Notes: generated by a model not told the origin, from the letters alone. A stretch of DNA of 64,000 nucleotides from Geoglobus acetivorans (GCF_039641995.1 NZ_CP087714.1:558001-622000), one strand, 5' to 3'. Shown: positions 33,527 to 43,186, numbered from the stretch's first letter. Numbers and translations are program-made.

Positions 33527-34024
33527 GTGATTTCATTGAGCAGGGAAATTGAGATTCTCAAGATTCTCGAAAACAATTCACGAATTTCGAGTAACGAAAT
33601 AGCTGAAATGCTCAATATGGATGTTCAGGAAGTTGAGGATATCATTAAAAAATACGAGGATGATGGCGTCATTCTGAAATACAAGACGCTCATCAACTGG
33701 GAAAAGGCCGGTGTGGAAGAAGTATATGCGATAATTGATGTCAGGGTAAACCTCAGCAGGGAGAAGGGTTACGACGATATTGCAAAAAGAATCGCCAAAT
33801 TCCCCGAGGTTCATGCTGTGAGGCTTGTGAGTGGGGAATACGATTTTCAGGTCGTTGTTAAGGGCAAATCGCTGAAGGACATATCATTTTTCATCGCCGA
33901 GAAAATCTCAACAATTCCGGAGGTCAGGGACACCAACACGCACTTTCTCCTGAGAACGTATAAGGAAGAGGGAGCGCTTCTCTTTGAAGATGAAGAAGAC
34001 AGGAGGCTTGCAATTGTCCCGTGA
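33527..34024 (+). CDS. Lrp/AsnC transcriptional regulator
   Basis: A 165-residue Lrp-family protein: HTH at about residues 5-50 (SREIEILKILENNSRISSNE, IAEMLNMDVQEVEDIIKKYE) and a RAM domain at about 65-150 (VEEVYAIIDVRVNLSREKGY, VHAVRLVSGEYDFQVVVKGK with the conserved G-x-x-D). It overlaps the aminotransferase gene, a common Lrp-aminotransferase pairing, so control of that gene by an amino acid is likely. The given GTG is near the expected start of a transcript from the AAATTTAAAA box at about 33492-33502; a TTG at 33536 with GGTGA five bases before it is an equally good start. Confidence 0.88.
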   Translation: MISLSREIEILKILENNSRISSNEIAEMLNMDVQEVEDIIKKYEDDGVILKYKTLINWEKAGVEEVYAIIDVRVNLSREKGYDDIAKRIAKFPEVHAVRLVSGEYDFQVVVKGKSLKDISFFIAEKISTIPEVRDTNTHFLLRTYKEEGALLFEDEEDRRLAIVP

Positions 34025-35159
34025 AAGATTGAACAAAAGGGTCAGAGAGCTTAAGCCCTCTGGAATCAGAAGGTTTTTTGAGCTGATAATTGGCAGGGAT
34101 GACGTTATAAGCCTGGGCGTTGGTGAACCTGATTTTCCCGTTCCTTGGAGGATCCGGGAGGAGATGATTTACAGTCTTGAGAAGGGGATTACATCCTACA
34201 CGTCAAACTACGGGCTTCTTGAATTGAGGGAGGCAATTGCCGAATACTACAGGAGATTTGAAGTAGATGTTTCTGAGGAGAACGTGTTGATAACGACGGG
34301 CGTCAGCGAGGGTATCGACCTTGCATTGCGGGCAGTGGTCAATCCGGGGGACACGGTTATCGTTCCCGAGCCGGTTTACGTTTCATACTCTCCCCTTGCA
34401 TATCTGACCGGAGCCGGGGTTGTAACCGTATCCACCTGCCCCGGTTTCAAGATTACATACGAGGACCTTGTGAAATATAAGGACAGAAATGTCAAGGTGC
34501 TGATGCTTAACTATCCGAACAACCCCACCGGTGTGAGCTATACTAGGAAAGAACTTGAAGAACTTGCTGATGCCGTGCTGGAGCTTGATTGTCTGGTCAT
34601 CTCCGATGAAATATATGCCGAACTCAGCTACAGCTTCAAACATGTATCCATTGCCTCACTGAATGGAATGGAGGACAGAACCATAATCCTGAACGGTTTT
34701 TCAAAGGGCTTTGCGATGACGGGGATGAGAGTCGGTTATGCGATAGCACCTGATGACATTCTGGAAGGCATGGTGAAGATTCATCAGTATTCCATGCTCT
34801 GTGCTCCGGTAACTGCACAGGTTGGTGCCCTGGAAGCGCTGAGAAACGGTGAGGATGAGCTTGAAATGATGCGCGCAGAGTACATAAGGAGGAGAAACTT
34901 CTTCATAAGGCGGCTGAGAGAAATGTTTGACGTCGTCATGCCAGATGGTGCGTTCTATGCTTTCCCTGACGTAAGCTCCACAGGTTTGAGCGGCATGGAG
35001 TTTGCCGAACGCCTCCTGATGGAAAAGAACGTCGCTGTGGTTCCAGGGGATGCCTTTGGTGAATGCGGAGCGAACCATGTGAGATGTGCCTATGCCGTAT
35101 CGATGGAAAAACTCAGGCTTGCGGTGGACAGAATGAAGGAGTTTGTTGAATCTCTCTGA
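34014..35159 (+). CDS. Class I/II pyridoxal-phosphate aminotransferase
   Basis: A fold-type I aminotransferase of about 381 residues. Visible are LGVGEPDFPVP, TSYTSNYGLLELREAIAEYY, MLNYPNNPTGVSYTRKEL with the PLP-facing Asn and Asp, CLVISDEIYAEL, and the Schiff-base Lys in NGFSKGFAMTGMRVGY; the C-terminal Arg for the carboxylate is in AYAVSM-type context (VRCAYAVSM). The probable start is the TTG at 34014, seven bases after AGGAGG (34001-34006); upstream ATG 33990 and TTG 33984 are in frame but lack a site. This gives an 11-nt overlap with the Lrp gene. Aspartate or alanine-type specificity is likely but not fixed. Confidence 0.9.
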   Translation: MSRERLNKRVRELKPSGIRRFFELIIGRDDVISLGVGEPDFPVPWRIREEMIYSLEKGITSYTSNYGLLELREAIAEYYRRFEVDVSEENVLITTGVSEGIDLALRAVVNPGDTVIVPEPVYVSYSPLAYLTGAGVVTVSTCPGFKITYEDLVKYKDRNVKVLMLNYPNNPTGVSYTRKELEELADAVLELDCLVISDEIYAELSYSFKHVSIASLNGMEDRTIILNGFSKGFAMTGMRVGYAIAPDDILEGMVKIHQYSMLCAPVTAQVGALEALRNGEDELEMMRAEYIRRRNFFIRRLREMFDVVMPDGAFYAFPDVSSTGLSGMEFAERLLMEKNVAVVPGDAFGECGANHVRCAYAVSMEKLRLAVDRMKEFVESL

Positions 35160-35239
35160 TTTTCAGATATGCTGAACGTCTAAATTTTTAGTTAATCCTG
35201 CGAGTAAAATATTTAATTCGTATGGAGATTCTATTGTCG

Positions 35240-35695
35240 ATGAATTTGAATGTCAGAGAACTGCAGATATTCCTGAATCTGTTGAAGTATGCTTACCTGA
35301 ACGAAAATCTGGTGGCGATCAGACTGCTCGGTCTTATCGGGACGTGTGATCGGGCTGACGATGACTTTGTTTTCAGGCTGATGGTCGATAACGAAAAGCA
35401 CAAGATTCTCCTTCAGGAGGTTCTACACGAGATCAGTTACGAGCATGACTTTGATATTTCTGATTATGAGAAAAACGTATATCTGCTTCTCGAGCTTTGG
35501 AAGGGCGAAGTGGACCGCTTTGATATCAAGGTGCTTGAAAAGCAGGCCTACAGGATATACAAGATGCTGCTCAAATTCACCGACGAGAAGCTGAGACCCC
35601 AGCTCGAGGAAGGTGTTTACGCATCCATACGAAGCAAGATTCTTGAAATCCTTGAGGATGAGGAGAGATACAGCAGGGAGCTTGAGAACATCTAA
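35240..35695 (+). CDS. Conserved helical protein, possibly ferritin-like
   Basis: A 151-residue, almost all-helical acidic protein. Four long helices can be drawn, with carboxylates and His at ferritin-like places: NEN in helix A, DNEKHKILLQEVL (E-x-x-H) in helix B, VLEKQAYRIYKML in helix C and EDEERYSREL in helix D. The last lacks the usual His, so diiron binding is uncertain. The ATG at 35240 is chosen because the AT box AAAATATTTAAT at 35206-35217 would start a transcript near 35237; an ATG at 35222 is in frame but lies before that point. Function unknown; no clear operon partner. Its end overlaps the convergent GNAT gene by four bases. Confidence 0.68.
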   Translation: MNLNVRELQIFLNLLKYAYLNENLVAIRLLGLIGTCDRADDDFVFRLMVDNEKHKILLQEVLHEISYEHDFDISDYEKNVYLLLELWKGEVDRFDIKVLEKQAYRIYKMLLKFTDEKLRPQLEEGVYASIRSKILEILEDEERYSRELENI

Positions 35696-36171
35696 ATTCT
35701 TTTGACCATTCTTATCCATCTTCCGAGCTTGCCACTTTCCCTGAATCCGTGTTTGAGGTAAAACCTTTTTGCAGGTTCGTTCTTTTCTCCCACCCACAAG
35801 CCCATCTCGTCCCGCCCCTTTTCTCTTCCGTAGTTTTCCGCCCTTATGAGGAGTTTGGAAGCGACTCCTTTTCCTCTGAGGTCTTCTCTCACAAAAAGCT
35901 CGTGGAGCTCTGCAACTATCTTTCTCTCCATTCTGCTGAACCAGCCTGAGTCACAGGCCGCAAAACCAACAGGAACGTCATCTATAACTGCCACAAAAAT
36001 ACCTTCTCTGTCTCTTCCGTGCAGCCATTTGAAGTAATCCCTGATATCTCTGGTTGTGGTGTACGCATATTCTTCGTATCCCTTGTAAGCTTCCCTGTAA
36101 AGCTCGATGAAGTAATCAATGTCACTCCTTCTCGCTCGTCTGATTTTCACAGATGGTTTTTTATTCAGCAC
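35692..36171 (-). CDS. GNAT-family N-acetyltransferase
   Basis: A 159-residue acetyltransferase: RRARRSDIDYFIELYREAYK, VAVIDDVPVGFAACDSG, then motif A LHELFVREDLRGKGVASKLL (acetyl-CoA-binding R-x-x-G-x-G/A) near residues 93-112, and motif B GLWVGEKNEPAKRFYLKHGF. It transfers an acetyl group to an amine; the substrate is unknown. GTG start at 36171; it is divergent from the M20 deacylase gene. Confidence 0.9.
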   Translation of the reverse strand: MLNKKPSVKIRRARRSDIDYFIELYREAYKGYEEYAYTTTRDIRDYFKWLHGRDREGIFVAVIDDVPVGFAACDSGWFSRMERKIVAELHELFVREDLRGKGVASKLLIRAENYGREKGRDEMGLWVGEKNEPAKRFYLKHGFRESGKLGRWIRMVKRI

Positions 36172-36188
36172 TGTTGAAAATTCTTCCG

Positions 36189-37124
36189 ATGATAAAAATT
36201 CTCGAGCAGCTCGTGAATATCGATTCCCCTTCGGGTTACGAAGAACGGATACGGAATTATGTTTCAGGACTCGTCAAAAAATACGGATTTCGTCCCGAGA
36301 TTGACGATCTCGGCAACCTTTATGTGGTGGGTGAGAGCGACCTATGGTTTGTAACACATCTCGATACTGTTGAGCGAAAGGCAGATTTTCGGCTTGATGG
36401 TGAGTACGCTTACGGTACAGGAGTTGCCGATGCAAAGGGCAGCATGGCCTCAATACTCGGCGCAATGGAATCTGCTGACAGGCTCGGGCTGAATTTCGCG
36501 TTTCTTGTTGATGAGGAGGAGGGTGGGAGTGGTTCAAAACATTTCTCAGAGTATTTCTCCGGCAGAGCAGTGGTCATGGAGCCGACAAATCTGAGCGTTG
36601 CTGAGAAACAGCTCGGAAGTGCGGAGGTTGTTTTGAAGTTTTACGGGAAACCTGTCCATGGGGCTTACTGGAATGAAGGTGTTAATGCGATTGAAAAGGC
36701 AATTGAAGCCATTATTGAGCTTAAAAGCAAGTATATGTTTTCCGTGCAGGAATTGAGGGGAGGATCCAATCTGTACGCAATCCCGGATCTGTGTGAGGTG
36801 AGACTCAGCTTCATATTTGACTTCGATGTGGATATGTTTGAAATGAGAAACGAGCTGGAGAGTCTGGATGCGGACGTTGAGTTTTCTGAGTTCTATGAGC
36901 CCATAAGGTGCGATGAAATCCCGGAAATAGAAAAATATGCTGGAGAAAAGTCTGTGATGCATTCCTGGACCGACGCCTACAATTTCAAGAAAAATGGGTG
37001 GAAAGTTACGATCTGGGGTCCGGGGGACCTCGTGGATTGCCATACTGACAGGGAAAGAATAAAGATTGATGAAATCGAAAAGGCTGCCGAAATCATTCTG
37101 AAAATAAATGAAGAGGTGGTCTGA
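36189..37124 (+). CDS. M20-family amino-acid deacylase (LysK/ArgE/DapE-like)
   Basis: A 311-residue zinc peptidase-family deacylase: NIDSPSGYEERIRNYV at the start, then the first metal motif VTHLDTV, YGTGVADAKGSMASILGAME with the bridging Asp, FLVDEEEGGSGSKH with the catalytic Glu pair, and the dimerisation insert near residues 155-245. Related archaeal enzymes remove the LysW carrier or an acetyl/succinyl group in lysine or arginine synthesis. It overlaps dapF by one base, pointing to a role in the diaminopimelate/lysine path, but DapE, LysK and ArgE cannot be told apart here. The ATG at 36189 is used; the upstream in-frame start at 36153 would run into the divergent gene. Confidence 0.85.
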   Translation: MIKILEQLVNIDSPSGYEERIRNYVSGLVKKYGFRPEIDDLGNLYVVGESDLWFVTHLDTVERKADFRLDGEYAYGTGVADAKGSMASILGAMESADRLGLNFAFLVDEEEGGSGSKHFSEYFSGRAVVMEPTNLSVAEKQLGSAEVVLKFYGKPVHGAYWNEGVNAIEKAIEAIIELKSKYMFSVQELRGGSNLYAIPDLCEVRLSFIFDFDVDMFEMRNELESLDADVEFSEFYEPIRCDEIPEIEKYAGEKSVMHSWTDAYNFKKNGWKVTIWGPGDLVDCHTDRERIKIDEIEKAAEIILKINEEVV

Positions 37125-37972
37125 TGAAGGTGAGGTTCACGAAAATGCATGGAAACGGCAACGATTTCATCCTTATCGATGAATTTTCCGGAATTGTGGT
37201 TGAGGAAGAGAAAAAGTCTGAATTTGTGAATGCTGTATGCAACAGATATTTTGGCGTTGGGGCCGACGGAGCTCTGTTTGTTCAGAAATCAGAAGTGGCT
37301 GATGCAAGGTTCCGATACTTCAACGCCGATGGTAGCGAGGCGGAGATGTGCGGTAATGGTATCAGGTGCTTTTCAAGGTATGTTGTGGAGGAAGGTTATG
37401 CTGAAAGCCCCCTCAGGGTCGAAACCCTCGCCGGAATACTTGAGCTTGAGGTATCTCAGGATAAGGATAGCTGGTGGGTCAGGGTTGACATGGGGGAGCC
37501 GAAGTTCGGCAGGGACGAGATTCCTGCAGAAGAGGACGTCTGGGGGAAGGTTTTTGAAGTTGAAGACAGGAAATTTGAGGTTTATGCTGTGAACACGGGT
37601 GTCCCTCATGCGGTCATATTTGTTGATGACCTCGATTTTGATATAATTCCCTATGCGAGGAGAATCAGGTATCACGAGCTGTTTCCGGAGGGCATAAATG
37701 TTAATTTTGCAGAGGTCATCGATGGAAGTAGAATACGGATCAGGACCTACGAAAGGGGCGTCGAGGACGAGACACTGAGCTGTGGGACGGGAAGCTGTGC
37801 TGTTGCTGTGGTGGCAAACAGGCTTGGCATTGCTGAAAAAAGTGTCGAAATCATTACTAAGGGTGGAAAGCTTAAAATTGATGTTGCGGATAGGGTTTTC
37901 ATGACAGGCGGCGCTTCGAGGGTTGCTGATGGCCATATTAACACCGGTGAGCTGAGATATGATCTTCCCTAA
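37124..37972 (+). CDS. dapF: Diaminopimelate epimerase
   Basis: A 282-residue DapF that converts LL- to meso-diaminopimelate for lysine synthesis. Both catalytic cysteines are visible: C76 in EMCGNGIRCFSRY and C220 in ETLSCGTGSCAVAV. Other hallmarks are MHGNGNDFILID at the N terminus and FPEGINVNFAEV. In Archaeoglobales there is no peptidoglycan, so the product serves lysine. The gene starts at the last base of the M20 gene's stop and overlaps the flavin TIM-barrel gene by 14 nt. Confidence 0.96.
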   Translation: MKVRFTKMHGNGNDFILIDEFSGIVVEEEKKSEFVNAVCNRYFGVGADGALFVQKSEVADARFRYFNADGSEAEMCGNGIRCFSRYVVEEGYAESPLRVETLAGILELEVSQDKDSWWVRVDMGEPKFGRDEIPAEEDVWGKVFEVEDRKFEVYAVNTGVPHAVIFVDDLDFDIIPYARRIRYHELFPEGINVNFAEVIDGSRIRIRTYERGVEDETLSCGTGSCAVAVVANRLGIAEKSVEIITKGGKLKIDVADRVFMTGGASRVADGHINTGELRYDLP

Positions 37973-38705
37973 CAGACTGGCACTTTCGGCAATGGCAGGG
38001 ATAAACGACTGGAAGTTCATCAGCAGGTTTGATGTCGGATTCGGGATACTTGGAGGTTTCAATGCCGATAAAAAGTCCAATGAGGCGGCTTTAAAGGTAG
38101 TGCAGAGAGGCAGGAAGGAATTCGTGTTTGGAAATCCAGTTAAAGAGATTGAGCACAACCTGAAAATGCTGGAAGACTTTGGAGGTATCGTGGGAATAAA
38201 CGTGAGAGCGTTCAGTGATGAAGGCTATGCTGATGTTTCAAAACTTGCAGGAGAGTATGGTGCAATACTTGAAATAAATGCTCACTGCAGGCAGAAAGAA
38301 TTTACAGAAATTGGGTGCGGACAGGCGTTGCTTTATGAGCAGGAACGTCTTGCGAAAATTGTTGAGCGAACATCAAAATTCGCTGAGGTGTCTGTAAAAA
38401 TACGAGGCGGTCTTGATATCGATTATTTGGGGCTGTCAAGCAGGATTTTCGAAAGTGGAGCGGCGATGATCCATCTGGATGCGATGATTCCTGGAGGTAA
38501 GGCGGATCTGAAACTTGTTGAGCTGATCTCCGGGCTGGGTAATGTTGTTGGAAACAATTCTGTGAGAAGTGCGGAGGATGCGAGAAAAATGATTGATGCT
38601 GGAGCCAGACTTGTCTCCATTGCAAGGGGAGTGCTTGAAGATGAAAGGATATTTGACAGGTTGCTCGAGGATGAACTTCTTGCGTCTAAGGTAGAGGTGA
38701 GATGA
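37959..38705 (+). CDS. Dihydrouridine-synthase-like flavin TIM-barrel protein
   Basis: A 248-residue TIM barrel: LSAMAGINDWKFISRF, GGFNADKKSNEAAL, VGINVRAFSDEGYADV, EINAHCRQKEFTEIGCGQAL with the catalytic-type Cys, VSVKIRGGLDIDYLGL and GNNSVRSAEDARKMIDAGA, the FMN phosphate-binding end. This is the archaeal branch related to tRNA-dihydrouridine synthase and dihydropyrimidine/dihydroorotate dehydrogenases; the RNA-binding C-terminal helices of true Dus are absent, so the substrate is not known. It lies in one overlapping run with dapF and just before gyrA. Confidence 0.8.
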   Translation: MIFPNRLALSAMAGINDWKFISRFDVGFGILGGFNADKKSNEAALKVVQRGRKEFVFGNPVKEIEHNLKMLEDFGGIVGINVRAFSDEGYADVSKLAGEYGAILEINAHCRQKEFTEIGCGQALLYEQERLAKIVERTSKFAEVSVKIRGGLDIDYLGLSSRIFESGAAMIHLDAMIPGGKADLKLVELISGLGNVVGNNSVRSAEDARKMIDAGARLVSIARGVLEDERIFDRLLEDELLASKVEVR

Positions 38706-41054
38706 ATGGAAATTGCGAGAGACATTTCTGAGGAGCTTAAAGTCTCCTATCTGGATTATGCGATGAGTGTAATTGTGGGCAGAGCCATTCCGGATGTTAG
38801 GGATGGTTTGAAACCCGTGCAGAGAAGAATTCTCTATGCAATGTATGAGATGGGACTTTACAGCAACAGACCCTACAGAAAATCGGCCAGAATCGTGGGA
38901 GATGTGCTCGGTAAGTATCACCCCCATGGCGATTCTGCAGTTTACGATGCTCTTGTTAGAATGGCACAGGACTTCAACATGCGCTACCCGCTCATTGACG
39001 GGCAGGGCAATTTCGGCAGCATTGATGGGGACGAACCGGCTGCGATGAGGTATACCGAGGCGAGGCTTACAAAATTGGCGGAAGAGATGCTTGCAGATAT
39101 TGACAAGGAAACGGTTGACTTCATCCCTAACTTTGATGCCACTCTTAAGGAACCGGTTGTTCTTCCTGCCAGGCTTCCCAACCTGCTGATTAACGGTTCA
39201 AGTGGTATTGCCGTCGGAATGGCAACGAACATGCCTCCACACAATCTGAGGGAAATCTGTGGTGCGATAATTGCATACATAGAGAACGAGGATATCACCG
39301 TCGAAGAGCTGATGGAATACGTTAAGGGTCCGGACTTCCCAACCGGGGGCATTATTGTGGGAACCGGAGGTATCAGGGATGCCTACCAAACCGGAAGGGG
39401 CAAGATTACTGTGAGGGGCAGGGCGGAAATCGAGGACAACTCGATAGTGATAAGGGAGATACCCTATCAGGTTAACAAGGCAAATCTTGTTGAAAAAATT
39501 GCAGGACTTGCGAGAGATGGGAAAATAGAGGAAATAAAGACGGTAAGAGACGAGTCCGACAGAGAAGGAATAAGAATTGTTGTCGAACTGAAAAACGGTG
39601 CAAATGCCGGAGTGGTCCTGAACAGGCTTTACAAGTACACCCAGCTTCAAACAACTTTTGGAATAATTAATCTGGCACTTGTGGACAACCAGCCGAGGGT
39701 GATGAGCCTTAAAGAACTGATCGCAGAGTTTGTCAGGCACAGGAGAGAGGTTGTGAGGAGAAGGGCAGAGTATGAACTCAGGAAAGCCGAAGAAAGGCTC
39801 CACATTGTGGAAGGTTTGAAAATAGCTATAGAAAATATTGACGAGGCCATTGAGATAATCAAGAAATCTGAAAGTACTGAGGTTGCCAAGAGAGGCCTTG
39901 TGGAAAGGTTCGAGCTTACAGAAAAGCAGGCTGAAGCCATACTTCAGATGAGGCTTCAGAGGCTCACTGCAATGGAGATTGACAGCCTTCTTAAGGAATA
40001 CAGGGAGCTGAAGGAGAAAATTGAGGAACTGAAGTCAATTCTCGCAAGCAGGAGGAAGATAGACGAAATCATAATCCGGGAAACCAGGGAAATTGCAGAA
40101 AAATACGGTGATGAAAGGAGAACCAGAATTCTTGCAGATGTCGGGGAGATAACCGAGGCGGATCTGATAGCTGAGGAGGAGAATCTTCTGATCGTGACAA
40201 AAAGCGGGTATGTCAAGAGGGTTGACCTCAAATCCTTCAGGGCGCAGGGTAGAGGCGGAGTGGGAGTTCAGGGCATAAATCTGAGGAATGAGGACGAGAT
40301 TGCCTTTCTCGGTATTGTGAACTCAGCCCACAGGCTAATTCTTTTCACGAACAAAGGCAGGGCGTACTGGATAAATGCATACGAGATACCCAAGCTTGAC
40401 AGGGTGGCAAGGGGAACGAGTCTCAGAAACATGGTCTCCATGGAAAGTGATGAGCACGTCATCTCTGCATTATCTGTGGAGGAGTTTAAAGGGGAAATTT
40501 TACTGCTGACTGCAGATGGCTATATAAAGACGGTGAAGCTTTCGGAGTTTGAAAATGCCAAGAGATCTGGAATTATTGCTGTAACGGGAGAGCCTGTTGC
40601 CGTTAAACCTGCAAGAGGGAAGGAGGTCATTATCACAACCCGGAACGGAATGCTTGTAAGGTTTGATAGGTCTGAGGTTCCAACATATGGCAGGACTGCA
40701 AAGGGTGTGAAGGCAATCAGGCTGAAAAGCGGAGATGAAATTGCATGGATGGATTGTGGTAGCGAGAGGGAGATACTGCTGCTCTCAGAGAACGGATACG
40801 GTAAACGGGTTAAAACCGGAGAGTTCAGGAAAATCTCGAGAGGTGGGCAGGGAGTCATCTGCTTTAAAGCTACATCCAAGACAGGAAAGGTTGTTTTTGC
40901 TGAATTTGTCAGGGGCAACGGGCTGTTTGCGTTCAGCAGAGACGGTAATGCGATACTTGTGAACATGGACGAGATTTCAGTGCAGGGAAGGAACACGACC
41001 GGTGTAATTGTGGCCAGAAATGGCGTTGTGAAGGCCACACAGGTGAATTTATGA
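38706..41054 (+). CDS. gyrA: DNA gyrase subunit A
   Basis: A 782-residue gyrase A, the DNA-cutting subunit. The winged-helix/tower core has [19 protein letters not shown] and the catalytic Tyr116 in AMRYTEARL. The coiled-coil gate lies at about 340-460, and a C-terminal beta-pinwheel of six blades follows from about 480. The GyrA-box is QGRGGVG at 514-520, a variant of QRRGGKG, so wrapping and negative supercoiling may still be possible. Archaeal gyrase in Archaeoglobales was acquired from bacteria. No gyrB is in the window. The gene follows the TIM-barrel gene directly, and its last four bases overlap the cupin gene. Confidence 0.96.
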   Translation: MEIARDISEELKVSYLDYAMSVIVGRAIPDVRDGLKPVQRRILYAMYEMGLYSNRPYRKSARIVGDVLGKYHPHGDSAVYDALVRMAQDFNMRYPLIDGQGNFGSIDGDEPAAMRYTEARLTKLAEEMLADIDKETVDFIPNFDATLKEPVVLPARLPNLLINGSSGIAVGMATNMPPHNLREICGAIIAYIENEDITVEELMEYVKGPDFPTGGIIVGTGGIRDAYQTGRGKITVRGRAEIEDNSIVIREIPYQVNKANLVEKIAGLARDGKIEEIKTVRDESDREGIRIVVELKNGANAGVVLNRLYKYTQLQTTFGIINLALVDNQPRVMSLKELIAEFVRHRREVVRRRAEYELRKAEERLHIVEGLKIAIENIDEAIEIIKKSESTEVAKRGLVERFELTEKQAEAILQMRLQRLTAMEIDSLLKEYRELKEKIEELKSILASRRKIDEIIIRETREIAEKYGDERRTRILADVGEITEADLIAEEENLLIVTKSGYVKRVDLKSFRAQGRGGVGVQGINLRNEDEIAFLGIVNSAHRLILFTNKGRAYWINAYEIPKLDRVARGTSLRNMVSMESDEHVISALSVEEFKGEILLLTADGYIKTVKLSEFENAKRSGIIAVTGEPVAVKPARGKEVIITTRNGMLVRFDRSEVPTYGRTAKGVKAIRLKSGDEIAWMDCGSEREILLLSENGYGKRVKTGEFRKISRGGQGVICFKATSKTGKVVFAEFVRGNGLFAFSRDGNAILVNMDEISVQGRNTTGVIVARNGVVKATQVNL

Positions 41055-41368
41055 AGCTTTTGCCTGAAAACTGGGAAGACAGAAGAAATTACAGGGTAGC
41101 CCCACTCCATTTTTTTGACAGCGGCACTTTCATTCAGCTTGTAGAGATAAAGGGCAGGGTCGGAAGGCACTATCATAAAACTCAGACTGAGGTTTTCGTC
41201 GTGGTAGAGGGAAGCGGAAAAATTGGCATTGGAGATGAGGTTCACGAGGCGAGCTGTGGAGATGTTTTTCTGTGTCAGCCCAGAACGATACATTTTGCAG
41301 AAGGAAATCTGAAAATACTGGTTTTCAAATACGATTATGTGGAAAGCGATACTGTCTGGCTTGAGTGA
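41051..41368 (+). CDS. Single-domain cupin protein
   Basis: A 105-residue cupin: [20 protein letters not shown] near residues 36-55 has the His/Glu metal-type motif (HYH...E), and the second motif is [17 protein letters not shown] near 76-93. Members of this size bind metals or small ligands; the function cannot be told. It starts inside the gyrA stop codon (ATGA), so it is translated with gyrase A, an unusual pairing. Confidence 0.85.
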   Translation: MKLLPENWEDRRNYRVAPLHFFDSGTFIQLVEIKGRVGRHYHKTQTEVFVVVEGSGKIGIGDEVHEASCGDVFLCQPRTIHFAEGNLKILVFKYDYVESDTVWLE

Positions 41369-41393
41369 AGCTTTGAGTCAGTCTGGCAAAGAT

Positions 41394-41403
41394 AAATTTA
41401 AAA
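41394..41403 (+). promoter_or_regulatory. TATA element of ala-dph6
   Basis: AAATTTAAAA stands 21-31 nt before the ATG at 41425, fitting a leaderless transcript for the alanine dehydrogenase gene. Confidence 0.5.
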
Positions 41404-41424
41404 TTCTGGTTTCTGATTGTATTT

Positions 41425-42387
41425 ATGGACTCCCTGATTCTTTCAAAAAGTGATGTTGAAGAGCTTTTGACGATGGATGAGTGTTTGAATGCGGTGGAAC
41501 ACGCCTTTCACCTGCATGGCACTGGAAAAACACAGATGCCTGCAAAAATATATCTCACATTTGAAAACGGAGACCTCAGGGCGATGCCCGCTTTCATTGA
41601 GGGGCATGCAGGTATAAAATGGGTTAATTCTCATCCGAGAAACAGGGAAAAAGGGTTGCCGACTGTTATGGCGATTCTCATTTACAATGATCCTGACACA
41701 GGTTTTCCACTTGCCGTGATGGATGCCACACACCTCACCAACATGAGGACCGGTGCTGCAGGAGGTATTGCTGTCAAATATCTTGCGAGGAAGGATAGCA
41801 GGACTGTGGGTTTTGTGGGCTGCGGAATGCAGGCCAGAACGCAGCTCGAGGCAATAGTCAATGTTGCTGAAATCGAGAAGGTAAAGGCCTATGATATCAG
41901 CGAAGGAACAGCGAAGGACTTTTTGAGCTTTGCTGAAAAGTTTGGGCTGGATGGTGAAGTGGTGGAAATAGACGACGCATGCAGAAGTGACATTCTGGTA
42001 ACGACAACACCCTCAAGAACGCCGGTCGTGAAAGCTGAATGGATTGAGGAAGGGACTCACATAAATGCCATAGGTGCAGACGCTCCGGGAAAGCAGGAAC
42101 TCGATCCAGAAATACTTCTCAGAGCGAGGGTTGTTGTCGATGACTACGAGCAGGCATTTCACAGTGGGGAAGTTAACGTTCCCCTGAGCGAGGGCATAAT
42201 CACCAAGGACCACATTTTCGGTACACTGGGTGAAATCGTTGCAGGCCTGAAAAAGGGCAGGGAAGATGACAGCCAGATCACTGTGTTTGATTCAACCGGA
42301 CTGGCTATTCAGGACATTGCCACAGCAAGCTTGATATACGATAGGGCTGTTAAAGCCGGAAAAGGTGTTAAGTTCAGGTTTTTCTGA
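41425..42387 (+). CDS. ala: Alanine dehydrogenase (ornithine cyclodeaminase family)
   Basis: A 320-residue member of the ornithine cyclodeaminase/mu-crystallin family. It closely resembles the characterised Archaeoglobus alanine dehydrogenase: MPAKIYLTFENGDLRAMPAF, KWVNSHPRNREKGLPTVMA, MDATHLTNMRTGAAGGIAVK, the NAD-binding VGFVGCGMQARTQLEAI, and DILVTTTPSRTPVVKAEW. It converts pyruvate and ammonia with NADH to L-alanine and back. The substrate assignment rests on family likeness. One base is shared with the dph6 start. Confidence 0.92.
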   Translation: MDSLILSKSDVEELLTMDECLNAVEHAFHLHGTGKTQMPAKIYLTFENGDLRAMPAFIEGHAGIKWVNSHPRNREKGLPTVMAILIYNDPDTGFPLAVMDATHLTNMRTGAAGGIAVKYLARKDSRTVGFVGCGMQARTQLEAIVNVAEIEKVKAYDISEGTAKDFLSFAEKFGLDGEVVEIDDACRSDILVTTTPSRTPVVKAEWIEEGTHINAIGADAPGKQELDPEILLRARVVVDDYEQAFHSGEVNVPLSEGIITKDHIFGTLGEIVAGLKKGREDDSQITVFDSTGLAIQDIATASLIYDRAVKAGKGVKFRFF

Positions 42388-43058
42388 TGAAGGTGGCGTG
42401 TTTTATTTCCGGCGGAAAGGATTCAATGCTTGCTCTTCACAGGGTGAGTGAGGAACACGAGATTGCCTGCGTAGTTTCAGTCATTTCTGAGAATCCGGAC
42501 AGCTACATGTTTCATACTGCCAATTTACCTCTGGTGGATGCAATTGCCAGCTCCCTCAAAATACCGCTTTTCAAGGTATTTGTCAGCGGAGAAGAGGAGA
42601 AAGAAGTGGATGAACTGTCAGAGCAGTTAAGGGCGCTGGACGTCGATGGTATTGTTACAGGAGCTGTAAAAAGCGAATATCAGAGGAAAAGGTTTGAAAA
42701 GGTTGCCCGGAGAATGGATGCAAGGCTCATTGCCCCGCTCTGGCACATCGATGAGAGATGCCTTCTGAAAGAGGTATCGGAAAAATTCGAAGCCATAATC
42801 GTGAAGGTCTCTGCAATGGGTCTGGACAGAACGTTTCTTGGAAAAAAGATCGACCATGAGCTTATAGAAACTCTCTCAGGACTTTCAGAAAAATATGGAA
42901 TCAATATTTCGGGAGAAGGAGGGGAATATGAAACGCTCGTTCTCAATGCTCCTCTTTTCAGGAAAAGAATAGTTATTGAAGATTTTGTGATAAACGAGCA
43001 TGACATGGTTTCCAGCATGGATGTGAAGGCATACAGGCTTGAGAACAAGGACGACTAA
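42387..43058 (+). CDS. dph6: Diphthine-ammonia ligase
   Basis: A 223-residue ATP-pyrophosphatase-fold enzyme that amidates diphthine on elongation factor 2 to diphthamide. The PP-loop SGGKDS is at residues 8-13; FHTANLPLVDAIASSLKIPL, GIVTGAVKSEYQRKRFE, APLWHIDERCLL and the family end motif GEGGEYETLVLNAPLF follow. Length equals that of stand-alone archaeal enzymes. Coupled to ala by a one-base overlap, which is probably coincidental. Confidence 0.92.
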   Translation: MKVACFISGGKDSMLALHRVSEEHEIACVVSVISENPDSYMFHTANLPLVDAIASSLKIPLFKVFVSGEEEKEVDELSEQLRALDVDGIVTGAVKSEYQRKRFEKVARRMDARLIAPLWHIDERCLLKEVSEKFEAIIVKVSAMGLDRTFLGKKIDHELIETLSGLSEKYGINISGEGGEYETLVLNAPLFRKRIVIEDFVINEHDMVSSMDVKAYRLENKDD

Positions 43059-43186
43059 ACTCCTAAATAATTTTTTGTTCATCCAGAGTTTCGGTTCTAA
43101 AGCTGAACCTAATAATGTGGAATTCGCAACGTATGGGAAATATTTTTAAATTAGTAATTCAGATTATTTAAAGAGGTGAGAGTGCT

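Noticed and set aside
37373-38158. Open frame of about 261 codons on the minus strand over dapF
   Set aside because: Antisense to dapF, which has both catalytic cysteines; no domain in the reverse translation.
40520-41293. Open frame of about 257 codons on the minus strand over gyrA and the cupin gene
   Set aside because: Antisense to two real genes, no motif, low-complexity Ser/Leu/Pro composition.
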